Source of the DNA: Acinetobacter brisouioides
GTDB lineage: Bacteria; Pseudomonadota; Gammaproteobacteria; Pseudomonadales; Moraxellaceae
Length of the DNA: 64,000 nucleotides
Assembly: GCF_004331075.1 (NCBI RefSeq)
Contig: NZ_SJNX01000009.1
Location: 1-64,000 of the forward strand
Direction: 5' to 3'
Under the pieces are notes generated by a model. It saw only the letters and a program-made list of their open reading frames with translations, ran no database searches and was not told the DNA's origin. Shown here in pieces: positions 50,210-62,421 of the stretch. Positions within the stretch are counted from its first letter, which is position 1. Every line of letters begins with the position of its first letter. A program made the position numbers and the translations under genes.

Positions 50210-50802
50210 TGAAACAACCTCAAATTATTTTGGCGTCAAGCAGTCAGACTCGAAAAGCGTTGATGGATCGCTTGGGATTGGATTATCTTGCAATCGCTCC
50301 TGACATTGATGAGTCAAGCCAAAACGAAACACACGCCGATGATTTGGCAAAACGTCTGGCTTTTGAAAAGGCACGTGTGATTGCTGAGCAATATCCTGAT
50401 GCGATTGTAATTGGTTCAGATCAGGTAGCATGGCGTGAAACTGCACCACAAGACTTTATCGGCAAACCATTGAGTGTTGAAAATGCCATTCAGCAGTTAC
50501 AACTCAATTCGGGTAAAACTGTTTATTTCAGTACGGGCTTGAGCGTACAGTGTTTGGCTTCAGGTTTTCAGCACACGCTGATTGAACGCTACCAAGTTAA
50601 GTTCCGAGAACTCAGCCTCAACGAAATTCAGCGCTATATTGAAAAAGATCAACCATTACACTGCGCAGGTAGTTTTAAATGTGAAAGTCTAGGAATTAGC
50701 CTATTTGCCAGCATGACTGGGCAAGATCAAACCACTTTGATGGGGCTACCGATGATTCAATTGTGTACACTACTGCGCCAACTTCATATTCAAATTCCTT
50801 AA
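50209..50802 (+). CDS. Maf-like nucleotide pyrophosphatase, YceF type
   Basis: A 197-residue Maf/HAM1-fold enzyme. The pattern (LASSSQTRKALMD at residues 8-20, IGSDQVA, and LHCAGSFKCE near 146) fits YceF, the m7GTP pyrophosphatase, better than the dTTP-type Maf. It may clear methylated nucleotides. The open frame runs 20 codons earlier inside DUF2237, but the one-base overlap start at 50209 gives the family N-terminus. Confidence 0.88.
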   Translation: MKQPQIILASSSQTRKALMDRLGLDYLAIAPDIDESSQNETHADDLAKRLAFEKARVIAEQYPDAIVIGSDQVAWRETAPQDFIGKPLSVENAIQQLQLNSGKTVYFSTGLSVQCLASGFQHTLIERYQVKFRELSLNEIQRYIEKDQPLHCAGSFKCESLGISLFASMTGQDQTTLMGLPMIQLCTLLRQLHIQIP

Positions 50803-50820
50803 TTTTTTAAAGGTACTCGC

Positions 50821-51990
50821 ATGTCTCAACCTTTAACCATTTTAGGCGGTATCACCGCAGAACAATTTCTCAATGAATACTGGCAAAAAAAACCACTATT
50901 GGTTCGTGGTGCATTGCCTGAAATTACCAACATTTTAGAACCCAATGATGTTTTAGAACTGGCACTCGAAGACCATGTCAGCGCACGTTTGATCAAACAA
51001 AAAGACCGTGATCCAAACCAGTGGTCGGTGAAATCTTCACCTTTAGCGAAAAGTGATTTCCAAAAAATGCCAAAATTGTGGACACTTCTGGTTCAGGCAG
51101 TTGACCATTACTCCATGGATTTAGCCGAATTTTGGCAACAATTCAGCTTTATTCCACAGTGGCGTCGTGATGACATTATGGTCTCTTATGCGCCAAAAGG
51201 TGGTTCAGTTGGCAAACACTTCGACTTTTATGATGTATTTTTAGTACAAGGTTATGGTCACCGCCGTTGGCAGCTTGGACAAATGTGTGATGCAGATACT
51301 GCATTTGTACCCAATCAGCCACTAAAACTCTTGCCTGAAATGGACATCAATTTTGATGAGGTGCTTGCACCAGGTGACTTGTTGTATGTACCACCAGGCT
51401 TGTCACACTATGGTGTCGCAGAAGATGATTGCTTAACCTTCTCATTTGGTTTCCGTATGCCAAATGTCGCAAATATGATGGATCGCGTCAGTGACCAGTT
51501 TGCCGACACTGCGCTGCTCAAAAACCCATTGGCAGATATTCAGCGCACACTCCCTCACCGAGTTGGTCAAATTGACGCAGAAGAACTCAGCTACCTGAAG
51601 CAACAAGTTCTCGCCCAATTACAAGATTCACCTCTGCTCGATGCTGCGATTATGTCGCTGATGAGTGAACCTAAATACCCTGACAATGTCCCTGAACCTG
51701 ACGAAATTGAAGTGGCTGATTTAGAAGCTGTACTTGATCAAGGCTATTTGCTACAACTCGAACCTGCTTCACGCTTACTCTACAAACAACAGGACGATGA
51801 AACGCTGTTTTGGGGTAATGGTGAAGCACTGTGCATTTCACCTGAATTTGCTGAAACTTTGGCAGCGATTGCCGATGGTCAACGTTTTGAATTGAATCAG
51901 CAATTTGCTCCAGAAGAAATTTTGGTGGATTTAGCACAATTACTAAATGACTCGATTCTCATGCTGTTACCACCTAACGAAGACGCTTAA
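50821..51990 (+). CDS. roxA: Ribosomal protein uL16 3-hydroxylase RoxA
   Basis: A 389-residue JmjC-type 2-oxoglutarate/Fe(II) oxygenase like E. coli YcfD, which hydroxylates an arginine of ribosomal protein L16. The iron site is H133, D135 (KHFDFYD) and H196 (LSHYG). The start segment FLNEYWQKKPLLVRGALP is a family mark, and the C-terminal wing domain (about 230-389) is present. It is 18 bases after the Maf gene and probably in the same operon. Confidence 0.9.
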   Translation: MSQPLTILGGITAEQFLNEYWQKKPLLVRGALPEITNILEPNDVLELALEDHVSARLIKQKDRDPNQWSVKSSPLAKSDFQKMPKLWTLLVQAVDHYSMDLAEFWQQFSFIPQWRRDDIMVSYAPKGGSVGKHFDFYDVFLVQGYGHRRWQLGQMCDADTAFVPNQPLKLLPEMDINFDEVLAPGDLLYVPPGLSHYGVAEDDCLTFSFGFRMPNVANMMDRVSDQFADTALLKNPLADIQRTLPHRVGQIDAEELSYLKQQVLAQLQDSPLLDAAIMSLMSEPKYPDNVPEPDEIEVADLEAVLDQGYLLQLEPASRLLYKQQDDETLFWGNGEALCISPEFAETLAAIADGQRFELNQQFAPEEILVDLAQLLNDSILMLLPPNEDA

Positions 51991-52035
51991 CGAACAGCGG
52001 TGTGACCTAAATTTACTGTAGGTCACACCATCCAA

Positions 52036-52665
52036 TTAACGATTAAGTAATCGATAGATTGGCATTAATGCCAACATCAGAATCACAAAAAATCCTGCGT
52101 AGCGTACCCACGAATACTGTGAACCTTTGCCCTGCCAGACTTGTAGCTGTATAGAGTCCACTGCCAAATTTTCACGTTCTGTCAGTTCTGCCAACGCCGT
52201 ATAATGTATATTGAAATTTTCTTTAGCAATTGAAAATGGATCTGAACTGATCACCAGCAATACTGGCTCATTGATCTTATAACGATGATCATCTTCACCA
52301 GCAAATACTTGAGGATGATATTGAGCACTTTCACTTGGGCGAATTCCGCCAAGCCAACGCATATTCACTTTTCCTTGTTGCAATGCATGTCCTTTCACCA
52401 CAATGACAAAACGATAAGGGTTCTCTTGGCTGGTTGGAAAGTCAATTGCAATATTCGGGCGTTTAAATACATCTTGTATTCGCGGCATTTCACTACGGTT
52501 AATGGCTGTAATCTGTTCAGATGTCAACTGAATTGAGTTCACTAAAGTCTGACCATATTCTCCAGCGTGTGGCTCATGATCGACTCGAACACATCCCGAA
52601 AGTAATACAGAAAAAATCATACATAACCATAAGCGAACTGGTATTTTTATAATATTAAGATTCAT
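52036..52665 (-). CDS. Lipoprotein with a C-terminal membrane span
   Basis: A 209-residue protein with a signal and lipobox LLSGC (C25) and a hydrophobic C-terminal span (YAGFFVILMLALMPIYRLL). The body is beta-rich and unlike any family I know. Having both a lipid anchor and a membrane span near the end is unusual. It probably acts in the envelope. The next gene on the same strand is 27 bases upstream. Confidence 0.6.
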   Translation of the reverse strand: MNLNIIKIPVRLWLCMIFSVLLSGCVRVDHEPHAGEYGQTLVNSIQLTSEQITAINRSEMPRIQDVFKRPNIAIDFPTSQENPYRFVIVVKGHALQQGKVNMRWLGGIRPSESAQYHPQVFAGEDDHRYKINEPVLLVISSDPFSIAKENFNIHYTALAELTERENLAVDSIQLQVWQGKGSQYSWVRYAGFFVILMLALMPIYRLLNR

Positions 52666-52692
52666 ATTGTTACTCTATTTTTCATCGTTCAA

Positions 52693-53412
52693 TCAAAATA
52701 CAGCCACACTAATATGTCCACCTAACAACCAACGTAGTACTTTGCCACGTTCTTGTTCGGGTAAAGACAAGCTATATTCAAAGGCTCGAATCACCACATC
52801 ACATTGCTTGCGCTTATCTGTAGCCACTTCGCCCTGATTAATCATGTCTGCGTCTGCACCATATTCTTGACGCAAATGCTGAGCAATACCCAACCATGCA
52901 TCTGGGGTTTGCATACGCTCAACCACAGACCGTGACCCCGAATGAGTCAATATATAAGTCAAGGCATCAGCAGACTGCTTTTGGGTTGATTCTGCAATAA
53001 ATTCATGCAATTGCTGTGGTGTATTTTTGCTATACAAAGGAAATGAGATCGAAAAGCAACGATCTGCTTGTCGAGCATCATATAATTGTTGTACATAGGC
53101 TTGCGCCCAAAGATATTGTCCTTGATCATCTGCCTGTTGCTCAATCACACGGCGCAACGACCACCACAATGAACTCGCTACCGCCGTATCGGCTTCCTTT
53201 GACTGTGCCGAATTGGCAATTTGCAAGGCTTCTTCATAATACTTAGCATCATGCTGCTTCAATGGTTGTAACAGTACCAACTGACCGAGCTTTTGCTCAC
53301 GTTGTGCAATCGGGTTATTTTGAGGCATTTGATCTGAGTTTGATTGTGAAAAGCGATTTAATCCATAAAAAATCGCAAAAATCACGCCGACAATTAAAAA
53401 TAAATTTCGCAT
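52693..53412 (-). CDS. Exported or membrane-anchored helical protein
   Basis: A 239-residue protein with an N-terminal membrane anchor or signal (residues 3-20, NLFLIVGVIFAIFYGLNR) and a mainly helical body with tetratricopeptide-like character (YYEEALQIANSAQSKEAD). Two cysteines (C118 and C203) may form a disulfide. No family was recognised. It forms a pair with the lipoprotein at 52036-52665. Confidence 0.55.
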   Translation of the reverse strand: MRNLFLIVGVIFAIFYGLNRFSQSNSDQMPQNNPIAQREQKLGQLVLLQPLKQHDAKYYEEALQIANSAQSKEADTAVASSLWWSLRRVIEQQADDQGQYLWAQAYVQQLYDARQADRCFSISFPLYSKNTPQQLHEFIAESTQKQSADALTYILTHSGSRSVVERMQTPDAWLGIAQHLRQEYGADADMINQGEVATDKRKQCDVVIRAFEYSLSLPEQERGKVLRWLLGGHISVAVF

Positions 53413-53757
53413 AAGTCAATGAATATATAGTGTTATTATTGGTTACAAAACATTAACATAAATAAAAATACAAAAACACAATATATAAAATATTAATTTC
53501 AAGTGATTTAGAAATTTTCTCATCAATAACAAGTTAGAGCGTATCTCCTACTCTTATTGGCAAGTTAACTGATATTTTCACTGGTTAAAAAACAATGGCA
53601 AGCACAGCACAAACCATTCGACAGCATTGACTCAACAGCTCTTTCTTTCGCCATTCAATTTTAAGAAATTATCTAATTATGGCGCATGTTGGTTTCTTCA
53701 TGAAAAATGCCGAATCCTTTTAGAACTCAGCATCTTATAAATATTAATCACTTTTGA
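53413..53757. other. Gene-free stretch
   Basis: About 345 AT-rich bases between minus-strand genes. I see no open frame, terminator, repeat copy or RNA gene. Confidence 0.5.
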
Positions 53758-54789
53758 TTATTCAAAGTAAAGTTGGCTATGACTGGCATGTAAAAAAGCA
53801 GGAATTAGACCTGTGAGTGCAGCACGAATATCAGCACGCTCATTGATTAATTGATGCGAACCTTCTTCAAGCATCAATAAAGTCTGTAGGCGGAATTTTT
53901 TACGAACAAATTCAATATTGTATTTCCAGTCCACGGTCTGATCGAGCGCACCTTGTGCCAGCCATACAGGAATACGACAAGCTGGGCGATCCTCCATTTC
54001 TTGCATCCATTTCGACATGGCTAAAATCCAGTCCATACCCATGATGCGTGGTTGCAATGGGTCAGTTAAACGGATAAAACGCAAAAATTCTGGGTTATGG
54101 TTATTGCGACGAAAATGGCGCGGCACTTGACGGCGCACGCGGCGAATAATACCCAGCCCAACAGGGTTATGCCACCATGCCGTTTTAGCAGGTCGAACCA
54201 ATGGCGACAGCAACAGGACTCGATCAACAAATGGGTTTTTACGCTGCTCAGCATATACTAGTAAATGATGCATAAAAATTGCACCACCCGTACTTTGCCC
54301 AATACCCAACCACGGTTTTGGAAGTTGATCAGCATTTTTTACATAATGATAAACAGCACTAAGTACATCCTGATAATGGTCAAAATTTTGAATACTCGCA
54401 GGTGAACCACTGCTTAAGCCATGACCAGGTAAATCGAACACCAGAACACTAAAGCCTTGCGATAAAATTTCCTGAATAATCGGCTGATAAATTCCGCTAT
54501 GTTCCAAATAACCATGTAGCAAAAATACCGTACCGCGTACAGGTGTTATTTTTGGCTCAAAAACCTGAGTATGTAATTTAAACAAAGGCATTTCAATATA
54601 CCCCTGCCAGTGATTACATTGTAGTTGGTCTAAACCATACAGTTTCTGATAAGCCAGCAAATCATCCGAAGGCTCATAAGGACGATTTAAATTGAGCGCA
54701 GGTAATAAACTTGATGTGACTTCCCGACTCGGTACAGGCAGTTTGAGCTGTTTTAAAATTGATGGCGTTAAAAATGGAATGTCAGCCAT
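53758..54789 (-). CDS. Alpha/beta hydrolase, lysophospholipase-like
   Basis: A 343-residue serine hydrolase. The nucleophile is S166 in GQSTG, the oxyanion HG is in LLHGYLEHSG (90-99), and VFDLPGHGLSSG (118-129) is a family mark of the PldB/monoacylglycerol-lipase group. The start at 54789 has a GGGAGGT ribosome site and overlaps the stop of the upstream ElyC-like gene by one base. No signal peptide is seen. The substrate is unknown, perhaps lysophospholipid or a glycerol ester. Confidence 0.8.
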   Translation of the reverse strand: MADIPFLTPSILKQLKLPVPSREVTSSLLPALNLNRPYEPSDDLLAYQKLYGLDQLQCNHWQGYIEMPLFKLHTQVFEPKITPVRGTVFLLHGYLEHSGIYQPIIQEILSQGFSVLVFDLPGHGLSSGSPASIQNFDHYQDVLSAVYHYVKNADQLPKPWLGIGQSTGGAIFMHHLLVYAEQRKNPFVDRVLLLSPLVRPAKTAWWHNPVGLGIIRRVRRQVPRHFRRNNHNPEFLRFIRLTDPLQPRIMGMDWILAMSKWMQEMEDRPACRIPVWLAQGALDQTVDWKYNIEFVRKKFRLQTLLMLEEGSHQLINERADIRAALTGLIPAFLHASHSQLYFE

Positions 54790-55919
54790 TAGGGTACCTC
54801 CCGACAATCACTCACCCCAAACACTGCATCACGAATGGTAGCAAGTAATTCATAGTTGGCACGGCGGCTATGGTCATAGTTTTGTACCGATGGTTTCCAA
54901 GTGGTCAATGGCATCGGCATGGGTGCATTGACTGGAATCGTCGCAATCCCATTCATGGCAAATAAACGCCGAGTTCGCGGCATATGATATTCATCAGTGA
55001 CTAGCATCACTTTGGGTGCTCCGCCTTTCTTTTGTAATAATAGTGAACTAAACCGAGTGTTTTCGCAGGTATTCATACTACGATTTTCTAATAGTTTCGC
55101 AGAAACACCATGCTGGTTGAGCCAAGTTTGCATATAAGGAGCTTCTACACCACTCAGTACAATCGGTAAATTATTTTGTTTTTCTAATGCTAAGGTTGTT
55201 TCTAAACGCAACCGCGTATAATCATTGACTACAATATCTTTACGGTTTTTCGCTAAAGTTAAACCACCACCCAAAACAACAATTGCCGAGGGTTGCGTTG
55301 TATCTATGCGGCGAGATTGGCTGTTATTTTCCTGCTGTAACTCACTATACATCTGTTGATTTACAGCTTGACTTGCACTGGTATTGACAGGGAAAGTTTT
55401 TAAAAAATGAATGTATTTGTCCATGAGTGCCAAATTATCAGGCATATCCAAACTCGCTATTTCGCTGGCAAGTTTGGTGTTATCGGCTTCAAGCTCCTCA
55501 CGTAACTCATGTTTTTTATGCTTGAGTACCTGCTCAATCTGCTGATCAGGTTGTAAGCTATCTTCGTGTTCCTGATTACGCTTAATCTCTGACTGCAATA
55601 GATCATAACGTGCCTGAATCAGATTCAGGCTTGCTGCATCTTGCCGCCGTGCTGCTTCTTGCATGACTTTTAAATATGCTTGTCGAGCAACCCATAAGTC
55701 AGAACCAGGTTCTAAATCATCATGCTCACTCAAGGCCGCCATTTGCTGACTACGTGCTGCCACAGTATTGACTTCAACAGGGGCAAAGCGATTCAACAGG
55801 AAAACAATAAATTTGGAATAAAACGGAGTGTATATCAACACTGTCAGACATGCCAACAGCGCAAATAGCACAGCAGCTATCCGCACAAAGCTGATCATCC
55901 AATGTTGTTTGTTAGTCAT
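54789..55919 (-). CDS. ElyC/SanA-type DUF218 membrane protein
   Basis: A 376-residue protein with an N-terminal membrane span (about residues 13-33), a coiled-coil region (about 60-150) and a C-terminal DUF218 domain with VVLGGGLTL, NTCENTRFSS and DEYHMPRTRRLFAMNGI. This domain is found in YdcF, SanA and ElyC, which take part in envelope or peptidoglycan upkeep. Next to murB this role fits. The long coiled coil before the domain is not in SanA. Confidence 0.75.
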   Translation of the reverse strand: MTNKQHWMISFVRIAAVLFALLACLTVLIYTPFYSKFIVFLLNRFAPVEVNTVAARSQQMAALSEHDDLEPGSDLWVARQAYLKVMQEAARRQDAASLNLIQARYDLLQSEIKRNQEHEDSLQPDQQIEQVLKHKKHELREELEADNTKLASEIASLDMPDNLALMDKYIHFLKTFPVNTSASQAVNQQMYSELQQENNSQSRRIDTTQPSAIVVLGGGLTLAKNRKDIVVNDYTRLRLETTLALEKQNNLPIVLSGVEAPYMQTWLNQHGVSAKLLENRSMNTCENTRFSSLLLQKKGGAPKVMLVTDEYHMPRTRRLFAMNGIATIPVNAPMPMPLTTWKPSVQNYDHSRRANYELLATIRDAVFGVSDCREVP

Positions 55920-55921
55920 CG

Positions 55922-56968
55922 CTACACGCTCACATGCGATTGAATTAAACCAGATTCATTAAACAATACAGGCTCTGGCTCAAGAACAATATTAAATTTT
56001 TGTTGAACCGCCGCCTGAACAGCACGATAAGTCTGTTGTACATCGGTCAAACTAGTCGATTCATAATTGACTAAAACTAGTGCCTGACGGGCAAACATAC
56101 CGACAGCACCCAAACGCTTACCTTTCCAACCTGCCTGATCAATCAACCAACCTGCTGCAATTTTGACTGCACCATTTTTTTGCAGATAATGGGGCAAGTT
56201 AGGATATAACTGAGCAAGCTGCTGATATTGCGTTTGTGAAATGAGTGGATTTTTAAAGAAACTCCCCACATTTGGAAACTCTGCTGGATCTGGCAGCTTA
56301 CTTTGGCGAATGGCAATAACCTGTTTCTGTAGATTTTCTGCGGTTAGTTCTTCACCCACTGCATGACGTAAATCACCGTATGCCAATTGTAAATCTGGTG
56401 TTTTACGTAGCTTAAATGTCACGCCAACAATCACATAACGGTTTGGCTGTTGTTTAAAAATACTGTGACGATAAGAAAAATGACATTGCTCGGCAGCAAG
56501 TTGCGTTAACTGTTGCAACTCACGGTCATAGACATGTACCTGCTCAATAAACTCTCCAACTTCAACCCCATATGCGCCAATATTCTGCACAGGACATGCA
56601 CCGACTAGTCCTGGAATCAACGCTAGATTTTGTAAGCCAAACCAGTGATGCGCTGTGCTATACAATACAAACTCATGCCAGTTTTGCCCTGCTCCGACAT
56701 GTACCGAAACATGCGAATCGGTCTCTGCAAGCACCTCTATTCCTTGAATATCCATATGAATAATCAAGGCATGTACATATTCAGGCAATAAAATATTACT
56801 ACCACCAGACAAAATCAGCACATTTAGCTGCTGTGAGTTGGCGTAATTCAATGCTTCCTGTAACGCTTGTACAGAAGTCACTTTGACATAATGCGAAGCA
56901 ACAGCCTGTAAATGCAATGTATTGAATGCTTGCAGTTGAAACTCTTGTTGAATTTGAATCACTGACAC
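55922..56968 (-). CDS. murB: UDP-N-acetylenolpyruvylglucosamine reductase
   Basis: Reduces the enolpyruvyl group to UDP-MurNAc with FAD and NADPH, in peptidoglycan synthesis. The 348-residue protein is of type I (E. coli-like): FAD-binding LSGGSNILL near residue 53, the loop [12 protein letters not shown], catalytic Ser in GSFFKNP and catalytic Glu in LEPEPVLF. It is preceded by the LMW-phosphatase gene and followed by the ElyC-like gene with only two bases between. Confidence 0.95.
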   Translation of the reverse strand: MSVIQIQQEFQLQAFNTLHLQAVASHYVKVTSVQALQEALNYANSQQLNVLILSGGSNILLPEYVHALIIHMDIQGIEVLAETDSHVSVHVGAGQNWHEFVLYSTAHHWFGLQNLALIPGLVGACPVQNIGAYGVEVGEFIEQVHVYDRELQQLTQLAAEQCHFSYRHSIFKQQPNRYVIVGVTFKLRKTPDLQLAYGDLRHAVGEELTAENLQKQVIAIRQSKLPDPAEFPNVGSFFKNPLISQTQYQQLAQLYPNLPHYLQKNGAVKIAAGWLIDQAGWKGKRLGAVGMFARQALVLVNYESTSLTDVQQTYRAVQAAVQQKFNIVLEPEPVLFNESGLIQSHVSV

Positions 56969-56974
56969 AGAACC

Positions 56975-57478
56975 TTATTGTTTTTGTGAAGATTTAAATA
57001 CATTTACCCATGCTTGACTGGCAGTTTCACACTGATCGAGCACATGTTCAAACCCTTCTGCACCACCATAATACGGATCGGCAATCGCTTGACGCTGCAA
57101 CTCAGTTGCATGCTCGGTCATCATATAAATCTGTGCACGAAGCTGAGTAAACTCTTGTTGAGCTTGATATTCAATTTTCTGAATATTTTTTAAATTTTGT
57201 TCATCCATTGCCAGAATTAAATCAAAATCCAGAAAATCGTTGAGAGATAACTGACGCGCACGTAACACCGACAAATCATAACCGCGCTGATGTGCATGTT
57301 GCTGGCTACGTGCATCAGGTGCTTCGCCAATATGGTAGGCTGCCGTTCCAGCAGAATCGACATGTACATTCAATTGGTGCAGTTGGCAAAAATGCCGCAA
57401 TACAGCTTCGGCAGTGGGAGAACGACAAATATTTCCCAAGCACACACACAAAACCTTATAAGGTTGTTGCGAAGACAT
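56975..57478 (-). CDS. Low-molecular-weight protein-tyrosine phosphatase
   Basis: A 167-residue phosphatase with the C(X)5R loop CLGNICRS (C13 to R19) and the C-terminal DPYYGG with the acid Asp. The start at 57478 with GAGGT gives the usual length; 21 further upstream codons would be unusual. In the murB-dnaX group it could act on a tyrosine kinase of capsule synthesis, but no such kinase is here. Confidence 0.9.
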   Translation of the reverse strand: MSSQQPYKVLCVCLGNICRSPTAEAVLRHFCQLHQLNVHVDSAGTAAYHIGEAPDARSQQHAHQRGYDLSVLRARQLSLNDFLDFDLILAMDEQNLKNIQKIEYQAQQEFTQLRAQIYMMTEHATELQRQAIADPYYGGAEGFEHVLDQCETASQAWVNVFKSSQKQ

Positions 57479-57627
57479 GTCAGACCTCAATAATGGCTTA
57501 AATATCAATTGTATTCTTTTCATTTCTACGATGAAATACAACTCGATAGACTTTATTTAAACAAATGCTATTTCTTGTCAAAAAATCAACAGTGCTGCAT
57601 CTCATGGCCGTAAAAACCGACAAACTA

Positions 57628-59595
<1,968 letters not shown>

Positions 59596-59715
59596 GTATG
59601 CTCCTTTCCACCTCGCTAAGCATACTGTTTTTTTAATCAATAGTGAATGCAACTGTATTTATTCGCTTAAATAGCAACTGATTCTACTGAATATTTAGAT
59701 CAAGCCATTAAAAAA

Positions 59716-59728
59716 ACTTAGGCTATTT
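59716..59728 (+). repeat. ACTTAGGCTATTT motif copy 6
   Basis: Exact ACTTAGGCTATTT, 36 bases from palindromic element D, as with copies 1 and 2 around element A. Confidence 0.6.
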
Positions 59729-59763
59729 ATAGAATCGGGGTATTCCTTTACCCTCTTTCTATT

Positions 59764-59842
59764 AGACTTCTTTCATAATTGCTTACACCCTCTTTCTTTT
59801 TCTCCCATAGGGAGAAATAAAAAGGACTTATGAAAGAAGTCT
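59764..59842. repeat. Dispersed palindromic element, copy D
   Basis: A 79-base element with perfect 15-bp inverted ends, AGACTTCTTTCATAA at 59764-59778 and its complement at 59828-59842. The inner arms CTTTTTCTCCC and GGGAGAAATAAAAAG are also inverted, so the whole is one long hairpin. ACCCTCTTTCT, found inside, also occurs just before it (59750-59760), a possible partial copy. Confidence 0.85.
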
Positions 59843-59865
59843 ATTACATAGAAAAATTTAGATCG

Positions 59866-60723
59866 TTATAGACTGCTAATTTGTCCAACCACATGTGGTT
59901 TATGCGATTTGGCGCTGCGAATGAGAAACTGACTCACTGTTTTGCTTTGTTGATGTGTCAATAATTCAACTTCTGATGGTAAAAATACAGGCAACTTAAA
60001 GCTGACATCTGCCTGATATTTGTCAGGCAAACTCAGTGCAGCTAAAGCCTTGGCTTTTGTCCACATTCCATGCGCAATCGCCTGTTTAAAACCAAAAGCT
60101 TTTGCAGTCAACGCGTGCAAATGGATCGGGTTGGCATCGCCTGAAACCAGTGCATAACGACGCCCTGTATTTTCATGAATTGACCAGTGATCTTGCAAGA
60201 CCCATTCCAGATTGGCTTTTTCAGTTGCTTTTTCAATCACTGTTTGAGTCGTTTTTTGTCGTGCCAAATAAGTACTCACGCCATGCATCACCAATTCATT
60301 ACCCATATACACTTCGGTAATAAACTCAAATTGCTGACCTTTATGGTGAGGTTTTAATTCACCAAAACGACAAACCAAACGGTACTGAAAATTTGCAGCC
60401 AAAGGTTTGTACTGTGTCACCTGATTATGAATATGCACCAAACCTAAAATTGCAAATGGAAAAGCTTCCTGAGTCATCATATGCATTTGCAGGCTTTGTG
60501 ACAGCACCGCAAAATAAATCGCAGGTACATAGCCGTTATTGGCAAAACCACAGATCTGGTTATAAGCGCGCAAATGTTTGGCATCGACATGAAACGCATC
60601 GACCACATATTCCACTTCAGGCAAGCGTTGCTCTAGTTGTTTATTTTTTAAGATCAACCCTTGAATCACTTTTGGATAAGCAAAATAGGGTTTTGGAAAT
60701 TGGCTAAAATGGCGTGTTCTCAT
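59866..60723 (-). CDS. MaoC-like (R)-specific enoyl hydratase, HtdX type
   Basis: A 285-residue double-hotdog hydratase. The hydratase-2 motif YALVSGDANPIHLHALTA with Asp and His in place lies near residue 190, and AIAHGMWTKAKAL follows. It hydrates trans-2-enoyl thioesters to (R)-3-hydroxyacyl thioesters. The N-terminal half is a decayed hotdog. It follows the two-domain FabG gene on the same strand with a 62-base gap, as htdX follows fabG4 in Mycobacterium. Confidence 0.85.
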   Translation of the reverse strand: MRTRHFSQFPKPYFAYPKVIQGLILKNKQLEQRLPEVEYVVDAFHVDAKHLRAYNQICGFANNGYVPAIYFAVLSQSLQMHMMTQEAFPFAILGLVHIHNQVTQYKPLAANFQYRLVCRFGELKPHHKGQQFEFITEVYMGNELVMHGVSTYLARQKTTQTVIEKATEKANLEWVLQDHWSIHENTGRRYALVSGDANPIHLHALTAKAFGFKQAIAHGMWTKAKALAALSLPDKYQADVSFKLPVFLPSEVELLTHQQSKTVSQFLIRSAKSHKPHVVGQISSL

Positions 60724-60785
60724 GATGCACCTGTTTTGATTATAAAAATGGGGGATGATTTTGATCCCCCAAAGTTCGCATGATT

Positions 60786-62177
60786 TTAAGCACCAAGCAA
60801 GCTTTGCCCGCAGACCCGTACAATATTGGCATTAACACCAGATGATGCAGACGTTGCAAACCATGCAATAGTTTCAGCGACATCGACAGGTAAGCCACCC
60901 TGACTTAGGGCATTCATGCGGCGACCAGCTTCACGAATCGCAAACGGAATCGCAGCGGTCATTTGCGTTTCAATAAACCCAGGTGCAACTGCATTAATGG
61001 TCATGCCATTTTTCAAATGCGGCGCAGTATATTTGACCAGACCAATCACACCTGCTTTTGATGTCGCATAGTTGGTTTGCCCTAAATTGCCTGCAATCCC
61101 ACTAATTGATGACACGCAAATAATTCGCCCGTGTGCATTAAAAGCATCATGTTCAAGAAGATAGTCATTAATCCGTTCAGCAGCAGATAAGTTAATGTTA
61201 AGCACCATATCCCAGAACTGTTCTTTCATATTGGCAAGGGTTTTGTCACGGGTTACCCCTGCGTTATGGACTAAAATATCCAAACCACCATGTTGCTGAC
61301 ACGCTTGCGCAATTTTCTCGCCTGCATCGGTTGCAGTAATGTCCAGTGCCAGTGTCGAACCATCAATACTTTGTGCTACTCGATCTAGATCTGCCTGTTG
61401 CTGTTCGACATCCAGACAAATGACATGTGCGCCATCGCGTGCCAAAACATGAGCAATCGCTTCGCCAATCCCCCGACTTGCGCCTGTAACCAACGCAGTT
61501 TTACCTGCCAACGGTTTTGCCCAGTCCACGGCAACCACATCTGCTTTTTGTACCAACACCACCTGCCCCGACACATAAGCCGAACGCGGTGACAAGAAAA
61601 AGCGTAAAGTCGATGCCAGATTATCAGCCGCGTTCTGATCAGCGTAGATGAGCTGTGCAGTAATGCCTTTACGCAATTCTTTACCCAAAGACTTTACAAA
61701 ACCGACCAACGCACGCTGGGCGATTGCTTGTGTAACGGTTTCTGCACTGTCTGGATTTAAACCCAAAATAATCACCCGACCCGATGCCTGTATTTGCCGT
61801 GCAAGCGGATGAAAAAATGCGTATACCGCTTTGAGTTGCTCAGTGCTACGAATCCCTGATGCATCAAAAACCAGTGCTTTAAATTTGGTTGTGTTATTTT
61901 CTGCTGTAAAAATACTGACGTCGAGATCTGCACGTTTGGTTTGGGCGATCAGCTCTGCGTCATCAGAAATATAAGTATTGGCATGGATTTGTCGCAGTGT
62001 ATCGACAATGGCGGCTGTAAACGATGCCTGCGGTGTTGTTCCCAATAAAACCGCACCTTGTACCACTGGTGTAGCAGCCCGATAACGCTCAAGTGTAACG
62101 GGTGCAGGTAAACCCAAATGCTTGATGACAAATTTACCAATTGGCGTTTTAAAGAAATGCTGGTATTGATCAGTCAT
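60786..62177 (-). CDS. Two-domain 3-oxoacyl thioester reductase, FabG4-like
   Basis: A 463-residue high-molecular-weight FabG. Residues about 30-215 are a degenerate Rossmann domain without a cofactor motif. The C-terminal domain has TGASRGIG (231-238) and the Ser-Tyr-Lys triad in SSISGIAG...NYATSK. It likely reduces 3-oxoacyl-CoA with NADH. AGAGA and the family start MTDQYQHFF fix 62177; ten open codons upstream are not used. Divergent from the thiolase gene. Confidence 0.88.
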   Translation of the reverse strand: MTDQYQHFFKTPIGKFVIKHLGLPAPVTLERYRAATPVVQGAVLLGTTPQASFTAAIVDTLRQIHANTYISDDAELIAQTKRADLDVSIFTAENNTTKFKALVFDASGIRSTEQLKAVYAFFHPLARQIQASGRVIILGLNPDSAETVTQAIAQRALVGFVKSLGKELRKGITAQLIYADQNAADNLASTLRFFLSPRSAYVSGQVVLVQKADVVAVDWAKPLAGKTALVTGASRGIGEAIAHVLARDGAHVICLDVEQQQADLDRVAQSIDGSTLALDITATDAGEKIAQACQQHGGLDILVHNAGVTRDKTLANMKEQFWDMVLNINLSAAERINDYLLEHDAFNAHGRIICVSSISGIAGNLGQTNYATSKAGVIGLVKYTAPHLKNGMTINAVAPGFIETQMTAAIPFAIREAGRRMNALSQGGLPVDVAETIAWFATSASSGVNANIVRVCGQSLLGA

Positions 62178-62421
62178 AATTATGTTCTCTTCACTTCGGT
62201 GAATCATATAGATACAGCATGAAACACATCTGAATGGGTAGATAATGCTGAAATTATCATACTGAAATTGCGTATAAGATATGTTGACTTGAATCGTTGT
62301 TATTGTGTCATTTCGGTCAATTGCCCGAGTTGTATTCTATGCTATGGTAAACCAAAATTATCTCTAATTTCACTTTATTTTCCATCCAACATTTTTCAAT
62401 TTTTTGCATAGGAACACCGTT